A stretch of DNA of 64,000 bases. Source: Zavarzinia marina (lineage in GTDB: Bacteria; Pseudomonadota; Alphaproteobacteria; Zavarziniales; Zavarziniaceae). Where the stretch lies: assembly GCF_021568905.1 (NCBI RefSeq), contig NZ_JAKGSB010000001.1, positions 496,001-560,000 on the forward strand. Direction: 5' to 3'. The notes below the pieces were generated by a model. That model was not told the origin of the DNA. It did not search any database and worked only from the letters and a program-made list of their open reading frames with translations. The position numbers and the translations under genes are program-made. Positions 17,301-24,253 of this stretch are shown here, in pieces; within the stretch, counting starts at the first letter, position 1; every line of letters starts with the position of its first letter.

Positions 17301-17424
17301 TATTGCCCTTGAGCTGCTTCTTGTTCGCGGACTCGAAGTCGAATTCTTCAAGCCGGTTGCCGCGCACCACGACGACCCGGGTTTCCTCCGGATGCGTGGC
17401 GTCGATGAGCATGCGGGTTGCCAT
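14359..17424 (-). CDS. rne: Ribonuclease E/G
   Basis: 1021 residues. It is the endonuclease of mRNA decay and rRNA/tRNA processing and the scaffold of the degradosome. The S1 RNA-binding domain begins near residue 39 (GNIYLAKVTRVEPSLQAAFV) but is split by an acidic, Ala/Glu-rich insertion of roughly 220 residues (about 92-312) before YKIQEVIKRRQIMLVQVVKE resumes. The catalytic region has VSIDVNSGRAT (Asp531) and VVVDFIDMEDQRNA (Asp574/577). The Zn-link is CPHC (632-635). The C-terminal third is low-complexity with arginine-rich patches (KRRRRRRRRRGK, RRRRRRGRRGGRRRR), the likely RNA/protein-binding scaffold. ATG 17424 has GAGGAG upstream; the longer frame adds 24 implausible residues. Confidence 0.95.
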   Translation of the reverse strand: MATRMLIDATHPEETRVVVVRGNRLEEFDFESANKKQLKGNIYLAKVTRVEPSLQAAFVEYGGNRHGFLAFSEIHPDYYQIPVADRQALLEEEAAAHADEDEDDDEDEGAEGEGAAEASSDDEDGDDDGLIEEVEVDTETELVGADDDDDDDQNGGDDEDDDSRMAADAEFEDPILEGMPADGDAPDTEAPAPAAAKPKEDAAEAPAETEAEAVIEMPADAEAPEAVQAETAQADAAQAEEPQAEAPQAETTEAEPAEAEPVEARTDDAAQTEETTAFDPMPVFPAGDDEDGESATADETAAEQPARPRFRPRRSYKIQEVIKRRQIMLVQVVKEERGNKGAALTTYLSLAGRYCVLMPNSPRGGGISRKIQNPADRKRLKSITSELEVPKGMSVIMRTAGLNRSKPEIKRDYEYLLRMWDSVRELTLKSAAPALVYEEGNLIKRAIRDLYSKDIDEIQVDGEEGYRQAKDFMRMLIPSHAKHVQLYRDRVPLFHRAQIENQLDQMFNPTVHLRSGGYIVINPTEALVSIDVNSGRATREHNIEETATKTNLEAAEEIARQLRLRDLAGLVVVDFIDMEDQRNARAVERKMKDCLKSDRARIQIGRISPFGLLEMSRQRLRPSLLEASTVTCPHCRGIGLVRSTESTALHVLRGIEDEGMRERASKIAVKVPEAIALYIFNHKREALRSLEERYDFKIYIEIDESLIAPEFRIERLANRSTPVPEAVLAIRSGTFPMPDLEDEDPVEDDVEAEDAEAESEGATEGSGDAENGDGSKRRRRRRRRRGKDKENGEGAQEAAEGDAESESEAGGAEGEDGSDGDAETDADNGETGEDGNRRRRRRGRRGGRRRRTDGDEAAASGTDADAEAEAEDPTVLVTHIPIIDEGDALTADAIEAALSAARVDDAPVAAEAVAAEVDVAETVAEAPAPEPVPEAPAEPPLDIPAAEPAMAKESPSPEPAATADTLFPETVSPEVEADGAAAPAEEEPVNKPVETIVAGTAPATEAPRAPRRGWWQRRFDS

Positions 17425-18152
17425 CAGGTGACTCTCCTCGACCCCGGACGGACGGCGGATGAGACGCCGGAACCTGTCGCGGGGCGGGTTGGGCACAGAC
17501 AGCCTTGCACGTGGTCGTCCCCGGGCACGTGGTCGTTCCCGGAACCCGGGCGTTGCGCACGGGTTCGGTCATGAAGCGCGGGGATCGGCAGCCACCGAAG
17601 CTACGGCGGCGGGCATGCACGATGCGCAGACCCTGGGCGCTACCGGCAACGGCCCGTCCGGCGGGAGCGCCGGGGCGATTTGCTTCGGAAAGGGCCAACT
17701 CTAGGTCTGACGACACGGGCGAAAACTTGTCTGTGCGGGTGAAATTTCGGGATTGAAAGAGCGTTGTCGTAAAGGCGCCTGCCGCCGTCGTTTCCCGACT
17801 TCGCCGATCCAGCCCCCCGGACTTCCCAGCCCCAGGGATGCTTTCGCGGTCGGTACGCGACGAATCTTGTCCACTGCGCCAACCGATGAACTGCGGAGTC
17901 CCGCGCGGCGGGACCTTACAAGACGGATTCGATTGGCGGATTTCGACCGGTGCCTTAATCGCGACGGCAACAATATGACGCGCGAAACAATACGGCAACG
18001 TTTATTCGCGCGCCGGCAGGCGCGCCGGGGCGGGTAAGAGGATAGGGGCGCGGTGCCTCGATGGTGATGCAGCCATGCCACAGCCCCGCCATATTCCTGG
18101 ACGAAGGTCCGCAATCATCATCAATGGGATATAAGACGGCGCAGACGGGTCC
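17425..18152. other. 728-bp intergenic control region between divergent rne and mrcA
   Basis: No convincing gene is seen on either strand. It must hold the promoters of rne (leftward) and mrcA (rightward); I could not pick out strong -35/-10 pairs. Next to rne lies an 18-bp tandem duplication followed by a small hairpin (AACCCG/CGGGTT). rne leaders are long and autoregulatory in some bacteria, so part of the region is probably a structured rne 5' leader. In many Alphaproteobacteria an N-acetylmuramoyl-L-alanine amidase gene sits here; it is absent. Confidence 0.6.
17507..17542. repeat. 18-bp tandem duplication in the rne leader
   Basis: GCACGTGGTCGTCCCCGG (17507-17524) is followed directly by GCACGTGGTCGTTCCCGG (17525-17542), 17 of 18 bases identical. 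It starts 83 bases upstream of the rne start codon. It may be a slippage product or a repeated RNA/protein-binding element. Confidence 0.8.
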
Positions 18153-20672
18153 ATGCAACGGCGATACATGCGCTTCCTCGGTCTGATTTTCGGAGCTTTC
18201 GCGATCCTCGCGGTGGTCGCTCTTCTGGGCGGCCTCTGGGTGGTCCACCACTATTCGCGCGATCTGCCCGACTATCGCCAGCTCGCGGTCTACGAACCGC
18301 CGGTCACGACCCGCCTCCACACGGGCGACGGCTCCCTGCTGGCCGAATACGCCCGCGAACGGCGCCTCTTCGTGCCCATTGCGCAGATCCCGCCCCGGGT
18401 CATCGGCGCCTTCCTCTCGGCCGAGGACAAGGACTTCTACAGCCACGGCGGCATCGACTTCACCGGCGTGATCCGGGCGATCTTCACCAATCTGCGCAAC
18501 ATCGGCAGCGACCGCCGCCCGGTCGGCGCCTCCACCATCACCCAGCAGGTGGCGAAGAACTTCCTCCTCGGCAATGAAGTCTCCTACGGCCGCAAGATCC
18601 GCGAGGCGATTCTGACCTTCCGGATCGAACGCGCCTTCTCCAAGGACCGGATCCTCGAGCTCTATCTGAACGAGATCTATCTCGGCATGGGCTCCTATGG
18701 CGTCGCCGCCGCCTCGCTGAATTATTTCGGCAAGGCGCTCGACGAATTGAGCGTGGCCGAGATCGCCTATCTGGCGGCGCTGCCCAAGGCGCCGTCGAAC
18801 TATCACCCCGTGCGCCGGCGCGAAGCCGCGACGGCCCGGCGCAACTGGGTTCTCGACCGCATGTACGAGGATGGCCGCATCACCCGCACCGAATGGGAAG
18901 AGGCGAAGGCGACCCCCCTCGAGACGACCGAGGGGCACCGAGGCAATACCACCAGTGCCGAATATTTCGCCGAGGAAGTGCGCCGCGAGATCGTCTCCCT
19001 CTATGGCGAGGACTCGCTCTATGAAGGCGGTCTCAGCGTCCGCACCAGTCTCGATCCCAAGATGCAGGCCATGGCCGACAAGGCCCTGCACGAGGGCATG
19101 ATCGACTACGACCGGCGCCATGGCTGGCGCGGCCCGATCACCCGCATCAAGCGCGCGGAAGGCACCGACTGGGCGACCGCCCTGGTCGAGGTGCCGGCGC
19201 CCGCCGGCCTATCGGCCCCCGGCATCGGGTCCTGGCGCCTCGCCGTCGTCACCGGCGTCGACGGCAATGCCGCCGCCATCACCCTCGCCGACGGCGAGAC
19301 GGGCCGCGTGCCCATGGCCGAAATGAAATGGGCCCGGGCCGCGACCACGGGCCAGCATGTCGGCCCCGCGCCGCAGAAACCCGCCGACGTGGTCCGCGCC
19401 GGCGACGTGATCGCGGTCGAGGCGCTCCAAAAGGCGGGCGACTACGGCCTGCGGCAGATTCCGAACGTCGGCGCCGCCCTTGTCGCCCTCGATCCCCATA
19501 CCGGCCGCGTGCTCGCCATGGCCGGCGGCTGGTCCTTCGGCGAAAGCCAGTTCAACCGCGCCACCCAGGCCAAGCGCCAGCCCGGTTCGACCTTCAAGTC
19601 CTTCGTCTTCGCGACGGCGCTCGAATCCGGCCTCACGCCCTCGACCCTGGTCATGGACGGGCCCTTCACCGCCGACCAGGGCCCCGGCCTGCCGCCGTGG
19701 CGCCCGTCGAACTATGCCCATGATTTCCTCGGCCCGATCACGCTCCGGGTCGCGCTCGAGAAGTCGCGCAACCTGGTGACCGCGCGGCTCGCCTACTACC
19801 TCGGCATGGACCGGGTGAAGGCGCTGGCCGAGCGTTTCGGCGTGGTCACCGACATGCCGCCCTATCTGGCCATGTCGCTCGGCGCGGGCGAGACCACCTT
19901 GCTGCGCATGACCGCCGCCTACGGCGAATTCGTGAACGGCGGCAAGAAGATCACGCCCAGCCTGATCGACCGCATCCAGGACCGGCGCGGCCGCACGATC
20001 TTCAAGCACGACATGCGGCCCTGCGACGGCTGCATCGCCGCCAGCTACAACGGCCAGCCGCCGCCGAGCATCCCCGATACGCGGCCCGAGGTGATCGATC
20101 CCGGCACCGCCTATCAGATGGTCTCCATCCTTCAGGGTGTCGTCGAGCGCGGCACGGGCGGGCGCGTGCGCGCCGTCGGCAAGCCCCTGGCGGGCAAGAC
20201 CGGCACGTCCAACGACTACAAGGATGCCTGGTTCATCGGCTTTTCGCCCGATCTCGTGGCCGGCGTCTTCTTCGGCTTCGACCAGCCCCGCTCCCTCGGC
20301 CGGGGCGAGGCGGGCGGTTCGGTCGCCGCGCCGGTGTTCCGCGATTTCATGAAACAGGCCCTGGCCGACAAGCCGGCCCTGCCGTTCCGCATTCCGCCGG
20401 GGTTGCGCCTTGTGCGCGTCAACCCCAGGACCGGCGCGCCGGCCGCACCCGGCGAGCGCGCCATCTTCGAAGCCTTCAAGCCGGGCACCGAACCCTTCGG
20501 CCCGCGCCCCGTGCTGGACGGTTCCGAGGAGGCGGGCTTCCACGGCGGCGGCCTGTTCGACGATCCGCTGGCGAACGACTACATGGGCGCGGGCGGTGTG
20601 CCGCCGGTGCTGCCGGGCGCCGTCTCCTCGCCCGCCTCGGCCGGCGATACCTCGACCGGCGGCCTCTATTGA
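18153..20672 (+). CDS. mrcA: Penicillin-binding protein 1A, bifunctional transglycosylase/transpeptidase
   Basis: 839 residues. One N-terminal membrane anchor (about 8-32) is followed by a GT51 glycosyltransferase domain with catalytic-loop EDKDFYSHGG (Glu91), GASTITQQVAKNF and RKIREAILTFRIERAFSKD. An OB-like insertion (about 320-430) precedes the transpeptidase domain: SxxK at Ser479 (PGSTFKSF), SRN in LEKSRNLVT, KTG at Lys682 (GKTGTSND). It polymerises and cross-links peptidoglycan on the periplasmic face. Length and motif order fit class A PBP1a. Start could be 18153 or the next Met at 18168. prfB follows on the same strand, the usual alphaproteobacterial order. Confidence 0.95.
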   Translation: MQRRYMRFLGLIFGAFAILAVVALLGGLWVVHHYSRDLPDYRQLAVYEPPVTTRLHTGDGSLLAEYARERRLFVPIAQIPPRVIGAFLSAEDKDFYSHGGIDFTGVIRAIFTNLRNIGSDRRPVGASTITQQVAKNFLLGNEVSYGRKIREAILTFRIERAFSKDRILELYLNEIYLGMGSYGVAAASLNYFGKALDELSVAEIAYLAALPKAPSNYHPVRRREAATARRNWVLDRMYEDGRITRTEWEEAKATPLETTEGHRGNTTSAEYFAEEVRREIVSLYGEDSLYEGGLSVRTSLDPKMQAMADKALHEGMIDYDRRHGWRGPITRIKRAEGTDWATALVEVPAPAGLSAPGIGSWRLAVVTGVDGNAAAITLADGETGRVPMAEMKWARAATTGQHVGPAPQKPADVVRAGDVIAVEALQKAGDYGLRQIPNVGAALVALDPHTGRVLAMAGGWSFGESQFNRATQAKRQPGSTFKSFVFATALESGLTPSTLVMDGPFTADQGPGLPPWRPSNYAHDFLGPITLRVALEKSRNLVTARLAYYLGMDRVKALAERFGVVTDMPPYLAMSLGAGETTLLRMTAAYGEFVNGGKKITPSLIDRIQDRRGRTIFKHDMRPCDGCIAASYNGQPPPSIPDTRPEVIDPGTAYQMVSILQGVVERGTGGRVRAVGKPLAGKTGTSNDYKDAWFIGFSPDLVAGVFFGFDQPRSLGRGEAGGSVAAPVFRDFMKQALADKPALPFRIPPGLRLVRVNPRTGAPAAPGERAIFEAFKPGTEPFGPRPVLDGSEEAGFHGGGLFDDPLANDYMGAGGVPPVLPGAVSSPASAGDTSTGGLY

Positions 20673-20742
20673 AGTCGGCCGGGTTGTCGGCCGGGGCATA
20701 AACCGCTATACCGGCCGCCTTCATTTTTCACGTGTTGGAACC

Positions 20743-21871
20743 ATGCGCGCCGACGTCGAATCCCTGAACGCCGAAATCAAGCAGTCCCTGGAACTGCTGA
20801 GGAGGCATCTTTGACTGGGACGTTGCCAACGTCCGTCTCGAAGAACTGAACGCCCGGGTCGAGGATCCGGATCTCTGGAACGATCCCGCGGAAGCGCAGA
20901 AGATCATGCGCGAACGCACCCGCCTGGACGACGCCATCGGCGCCTATCGCCGGCTGGAAGCCGAATTGGGCGACACCCTCGAACTCGCCGAAATGGCGGA
21001 GGGCGAGGGGGACGAAGCCCTGGTGGACGAAGCCGTCGCCAACCTGAAGCGACTCCGTGACGAGGCCGGCGAGGCCGAGGTCAAGGCCCTGCTCTCGGGC
21101 GAGGCGGACGGCAACGACACCTATCTCGAAGTGAACGCCGGCGCCGGCGGCACCGAAGCCCAGGACTGGGCCGAGATGCTGCTGCGCATGTACACCCGCT
21201 GGGCCGAGCGCCGAGGCTACAAGGTCGAACTGATCGAGGACAGCCCGGGCGAACAGGCTGGCCTGAAGAGCGCGACCATCCTGGTCAAGGGCCTGAACGC
21301 CTATGGCTGGATGAAGACGGAATCGGGCGTGCACCGCCTGGTCCGGATCTCGCCCTTCGATTCCAACGCAAGGCGCCAGACAAGCTTCGCCTCGGTCTGG
21401 GTCTATCCGGTCGTGGACGACACGATCGAGGTGGAGATCCTGGACAAGGATCTGCGGGTCGATACCTATCGCGCCTCGGGCGCGGGCGGCCAGCACGTCA
21501 ACAAGACGGATTCGGCCATCCGCATCACTCACATGCCGACCGGCATCGTCGTCGCCTGCCAGAACGACCGTTCGCAGCACAAGAACCGCTCGACCGCCAT
21601 GGCCATGCTGAAGGCGCGCCTCTACGAGCGCGAGCTGCAGATCCGCGAGGCGGCGGCACAGGCCCAGGAGGAGACCAAGACGGCGATCGGCTGGGGCCAC
21701 CAGATCCGCTCCTACGTCCTGCAGCCCTATCAGATGGTCAAGGACCTGCGTACCGGTGTCGAGACGTCGGACACCCAGGGCGTGCTGAACGGCGACCTCG
21801 ACCGTTACATGGCGGCAGCACTCGCCGCCCGCGTCGAAGGCGGCGGGGCGGAGATCAGCGACCTCGACTGA
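20743..21871 (+). CDS. prfB: Peptide chain release factor 2, with programmed +1 frameshift
   Basis: RF2 ends translation at UGA and UAA. The gene starts at ATG 20743 ([20 protein letters not shown]), meets an in-frame TGA at 20812-20814 and continues in the +1 frame from 20813 ([20 protein letters not shown]...). The product is about 375 residues, the normal RF2 length. The peptidyl-hydrolysis motif GGQ is at 248-250 ([11 protein letters not shown]), and the stop-codon-recognition motif is SPF (RISPFDS), which marks RF2 rather than RF1. The shift makes RF2 synthesis fall when RF2 is abundant. A strong terminator follows. Confidence 0.95.
20800..20815 (+). promoter_or_regulatory. prfB programmed frameshift site
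   Basis: AGG AGG CAT CTT TGA C: a Shine-Dalgarno-like AGGAGG (20800-20805) three bases before CTT, then the slow UGA stop followed by C. This is the classical RF2 arrangement (E. coli has AGG GGG TAT CTT TGA C). The ribosome slips from CTT to TTT and resumes at GAC. Confidence 0.95.
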
Positions 21872-21890
21872 TCGGGACCGTCGGAAAGAA

Positions 21891-21917
21891 GGCGCCGCCC
21901 GTGAGCGGCGCCTTTTT
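21891..21917. terminator. Strong terminator after prfB, also facing the bactofilin gene
   Basis: GGCGCCGC (21891-21898) and GCGGCGCC (21905-21912) form a perfect 8-bp stem with loop CCGTGA, followed by TTTTT (21913-21917). It is an intrinsic terminator for prfB and may also end the convergent bactofilin transcript. Confidence 0.85.
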
Positions 21918-21922
21918 CTGTT

Positions 21923-22390
21923 TCAGGGATTGCCGGTGACGACGAGGGCGGGTTTCGCGCCCTCAGGCGGCTTGGCCGCTTCCGTCTTCGGCTCGGCCGA
22001 CTGGTCCTTGGGGGCCGAGCGCGGCTTCAAGTGGCCGTCGATGCGGGCACCGGATTCGACGCCCAGGGTGTCGTGCAGGATGTCGCCGGTGATCACCGCC
22101 GTGGCGGCCAGTTCGACCACGGCGGCGACGATCCGGCCGTCGATCCGGCCACGGACGTGAACCGTCTCGGCCTTCACTTCGCCCTTCACCGTGCCGTCCT
22201 CGCCCAGCGTCAGGGTCCGGCAGGCGATGTCGCCCTTGACCGTGCCGTCGACCTGAAGGTCTCCGCTGGACGCGAGATTGCCTTCGATCGTCAGATTCTC
22301 CGCCAGGACGGAAGGCCGCTGCACCGCGTCAGGGCGCCGGTTCCGGCTTGGCTTCGACTGCTGCTTGCTGCTCTCGCTCTTCTTGAACAT
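21923..22390 (-). CDS. Bactofilin family cytoskeletal protein
   Basis: 155 residues. Disordered basic/Ser-rich N-terminus (MFKKSESSKQQSKPSRNRRP), then a central right-handed beta-helix (about 30-120) with repeating short strands: ENLTIEGNLASSGDLQVDGT, VKGDIACRTLTLGEDGTVKG, VRGRIDGRIVAAVVELAATA, GDILHDTLGVESGARIDGHL. A Pro/Lys-rich tail follows. Bactofilins polymerise without nucleotide at the membrane and organise cell-wall enzymes. ATG 22390 lies inside the end of the M23 peptidase gene (62-base overlap), the widespread peptidase-bactofilin pairing that shapes cells or stalks. A longer frame to 22423 is possible but less likely. Confidence 0.9.
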   Translation of the reverse strand: MFKKSESSKQQSKPSRNRRPDAVQRPSVLAENLTIEGNLASSGDLQVDGTVKGDIACRTLTLGEDGTVKGEVKAETVHVRGRIDGRIVAAVVELAATAVITGDILHDTLGVESGARIDGHLKPRSAPKDQSAEPKTEAAKPPEGAKPALVVTGNP

Positions 22391-23669
22391 GGCGGCCTGC
22401 CTCGATGAAGCGGAGGGGGTCACGGGGCACGTCGTCGAACCGTACCTCGTAGTGGAGATGCGGACCGGTGGAGCGGCCCGAATTGCCGAGCTTGCCGACG
22501 GTATCGCCGACCTCGACCTTGTCGCCCACCTTCACCGACACGCGGCTGAGATGGGCATAGGTGGTTTCGATGCCGAAGGCGTGGCGCACGCGTACCATGC
22601 GGCCATAGGCGCCGGCCCAGCCGGCGCGGATCACTTCGCCCGGCGCGGTGACATGGACCGGCGTGCCGACGGGGCCCCGGAAATCGGTGCCGGCGTGGAA
22701 GGCCAGGCGGCCGTTGATCGGGTCGCGGCGATTGCCGAAGCGCGAGCTGATGTCGACCTCGTCGACCGGCTCCGCCAGGGGCATGACCGGCAGGGCGGCG
22801 CGCAGCGCGTCGAGGCGCTGGATGCCGGTGGCGAGCGCGGTCAGGCGCGCGTCGACGATCGTCGGACGTTCGTTGTCGGTGAGCGCGATGAAGGGCCCGC
22901 CGACTTCCGCGTCGTCCCCGCTGACGAGACGTTCGATGTCGATGCCGATGGCGCCGAGGTGGCCTTCGAGCCGCGCGAGCTGATTGTTGGTGACCGGGGC
23001 AAGACGGGCCACGAGCTCGCCCTGGATGAGTTCGAGCGTGGCGATCCTGTCCTTGAGCACCGTCGCCTGACGGTCGCTCGACGCCGCCCTGTCGCGCAGC
23101 AGCCCGCCCTGTTCCTCGAGGGCGGCGATGCGGTCTTCCGCGACCTGCAGGCTTTCCTCGACGCGCCAGCGCTTGAGGTAGCTGGTCGCCAATTCGTTCT
23201 CCAGCGTCATCGCGACGTCCGAGGTGGCGATGCGGCTCTCCTCGCTGTTCTCGACGATGGTCTGGAGGCGGGACGCGGCGGCCAGGGCCTCGTCGCGTTC
23301 CCGCACCCGGCGGGTCAATTCCTTGTCGAGCGAATTGCGGGCGAGAATGGCGCGGTCACGCTCGTCCTGCAGGGCGGCGATGGTGCGCTCTAGGCGTTCC
23401 ACTTCATCCGACTGCGCGTCGTTGCGGGTCTCGAGGCGCGCGATGGTGGCGTCGCGCGCGGCGATAATGTCCTGTTCGGCGAGGGTGCGATAGGAGGCAT
23501 GGACGAACCAGCCGAAGGCTGCGAGTCCGACCGCGAGCACGGAGACCTGCGCCCCGCGCGAAACCCTGACCCATCTGACGCCCCAGGGATCGCGGACGGC
23601 GATGTCACGCGGCGCGAACCAACCGGTGCGTGAGGGAAGCGTCTTCGGAATCCTGGCGTCGTTCGACAT
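22329..23669 (-). CDS. M23 family metallopeptidase with coiled coil, inner-membrane anchored
   Basis: 446 residues. A single membrane helix (about 41-58, AQVSVLAVGLAAFGWFVHAS) follows a cytoplasmic lead. A long coiled coil (about 65-240) rich in Glu, Arg and Leu comes next. The C-terminal LytM domain has the zinc ligands HxxxD (FHAGTDFRGP), the YAHLS motif and HxH (GPHLHYEVR), so it is probably an active peptidoglycan endopeptidase. Its gene overlaps the bactofilin gene, and the bactofilin probably positions it. ATG 23669 (MSNDARIPK) is chosen; a GTG at 23696 is an alternative. Confidence 0.9.
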   Translation of the reverse strand: MSNDARIPKTLPSRTGWFAPRDIAVRDPWGVRWVRVSRGAQVSVLAVGLAAFGWFVHASYRTLAEQDIIAARDATIARLETRNDAQSDEVERLERTIAALQDERDRAILARNSLDKELTRRVRERDEALAAASRLQTIVENSEESRIATSDVAMTLENELATSYLKRWRVEESLQVAEDRIAALEEQGGLLRDRAASSDRQATVLKDRIATLELIQGELVARLAPVTNNQLARLEGHLGAIGIDIERLVSGDDAEVGGPFIALTDNERPTIVDARLTALATGIQRLDALRAALPVMPLAEPVDEVDISSRFGNRRDPINGRLAFHAGTDFRGPVGTPVHVTAPGEVIRAGWAGAYGRMVRVRHAFGIETTYAHLSRVSVKVGDKVEVGDTVGKLGNSGRSTGPHLHYEVRFDDVPRDPLRFIEAGRHVQEEREQQAAVEAKPEPAP

Positions 23670-23780
23670 CGACGTCTGTACCTGCCCCTTCTGCACGAGG
23701 GGACATAGGCAACAGATTACGTCGCGGATGTCAACGAATGCGGGATTTCTGACGCTAAAACAGGCCGGATTCGCCTGGAT

Positions 23781-24251
23781 TCAGAGGGCGCGGGCCGCCT
23801 CCAGCACGGCTTCGGCATGACCCTTCACCTTCACCTTGCGCCACACCCGGGCGATGCGACCCGTGGCATCGATCAGGAAAGTCGCGCGCTCGATGCCCAT
23901 GTAGGTCTTGCCGTAATTCATCTTCTCGACCCAGACGCCGTAAGCCTCGGTCACCGTGCCGTCGGTGTCGGCGCCGAGCACCACCGACAGCTCGTGTTTC
24001 CGGGTGAACTTGTCATGGGCGGCGATACTGTCGCGCGAGACGCCGACGACGGTGGTGCCGGCGGCCTCGAAGTCGGCGGCCATCGCGGTGAAATCCTTCG
24101 CCTCGGTGGTGCAGCCCGGCGTGTCGTCCTTCGGGTAGAAATAGAGGACGACCTTCCGGCCCGACAGTCCGGCCAGGGAGACCTCGCCGCCGCCGCCGGT
24201 CGGCAGGGTGAAGTCGGGCGCCATGTCGCCCGCGACGGGACCTGTGCTCAT
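23781..24251 (-). CDS. bcp: Thioredoxin-dependent peroxiredoxin, BCP/PrxQ type
   Basis: 156 residues. It reduces hydrogen peroxide and organic hydroperoxides in the cytoplasm. The peroxidatic Cys47 lies in YFYPKDDTPGCTTEAKDF; the position of the E. coli resolving cysteine five residues later is Lys, so it works as a 1-Cys or atypical form. Other family signs are GDMAPDFTLP at the N-terminus, VVGVSRDSIAAHDKF and YGVWVEKMNYGKTYMGIERA. The start is 2 bases after the glnE stop, so the two form an operon with glnE first. Confidence 0.93.
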   Translation of the reverse strand: MSTGPVAGDMAPDFTLPTGGGGEVSLAGLSGRKVVLYFYPKDDTPGCTTEAKDFTAMAADFEAAGTTVVGVSRDSIAAHDKFTRKHELSVVLGADTDGTVTEAYGVWVEKMNYGKTYMGIERATFLIDATGRIARVWRKVKVKGHAEAVLEAARAL

Positions 24252-24253
24252 GA

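Noticed and set aside
14788-17574. 928-residue open frame antisense to rne
   Set aside because: It mirrors the GC-rich rne sequence on the other strand and has no motifs; the rne frame carries all catalytic residues.
17753-18037. 94-residue open frame in the rne/mrcA region
   Set aside because: Arg-rich, with no ribosome-binding site and no family-like segments; treated as noncoding.
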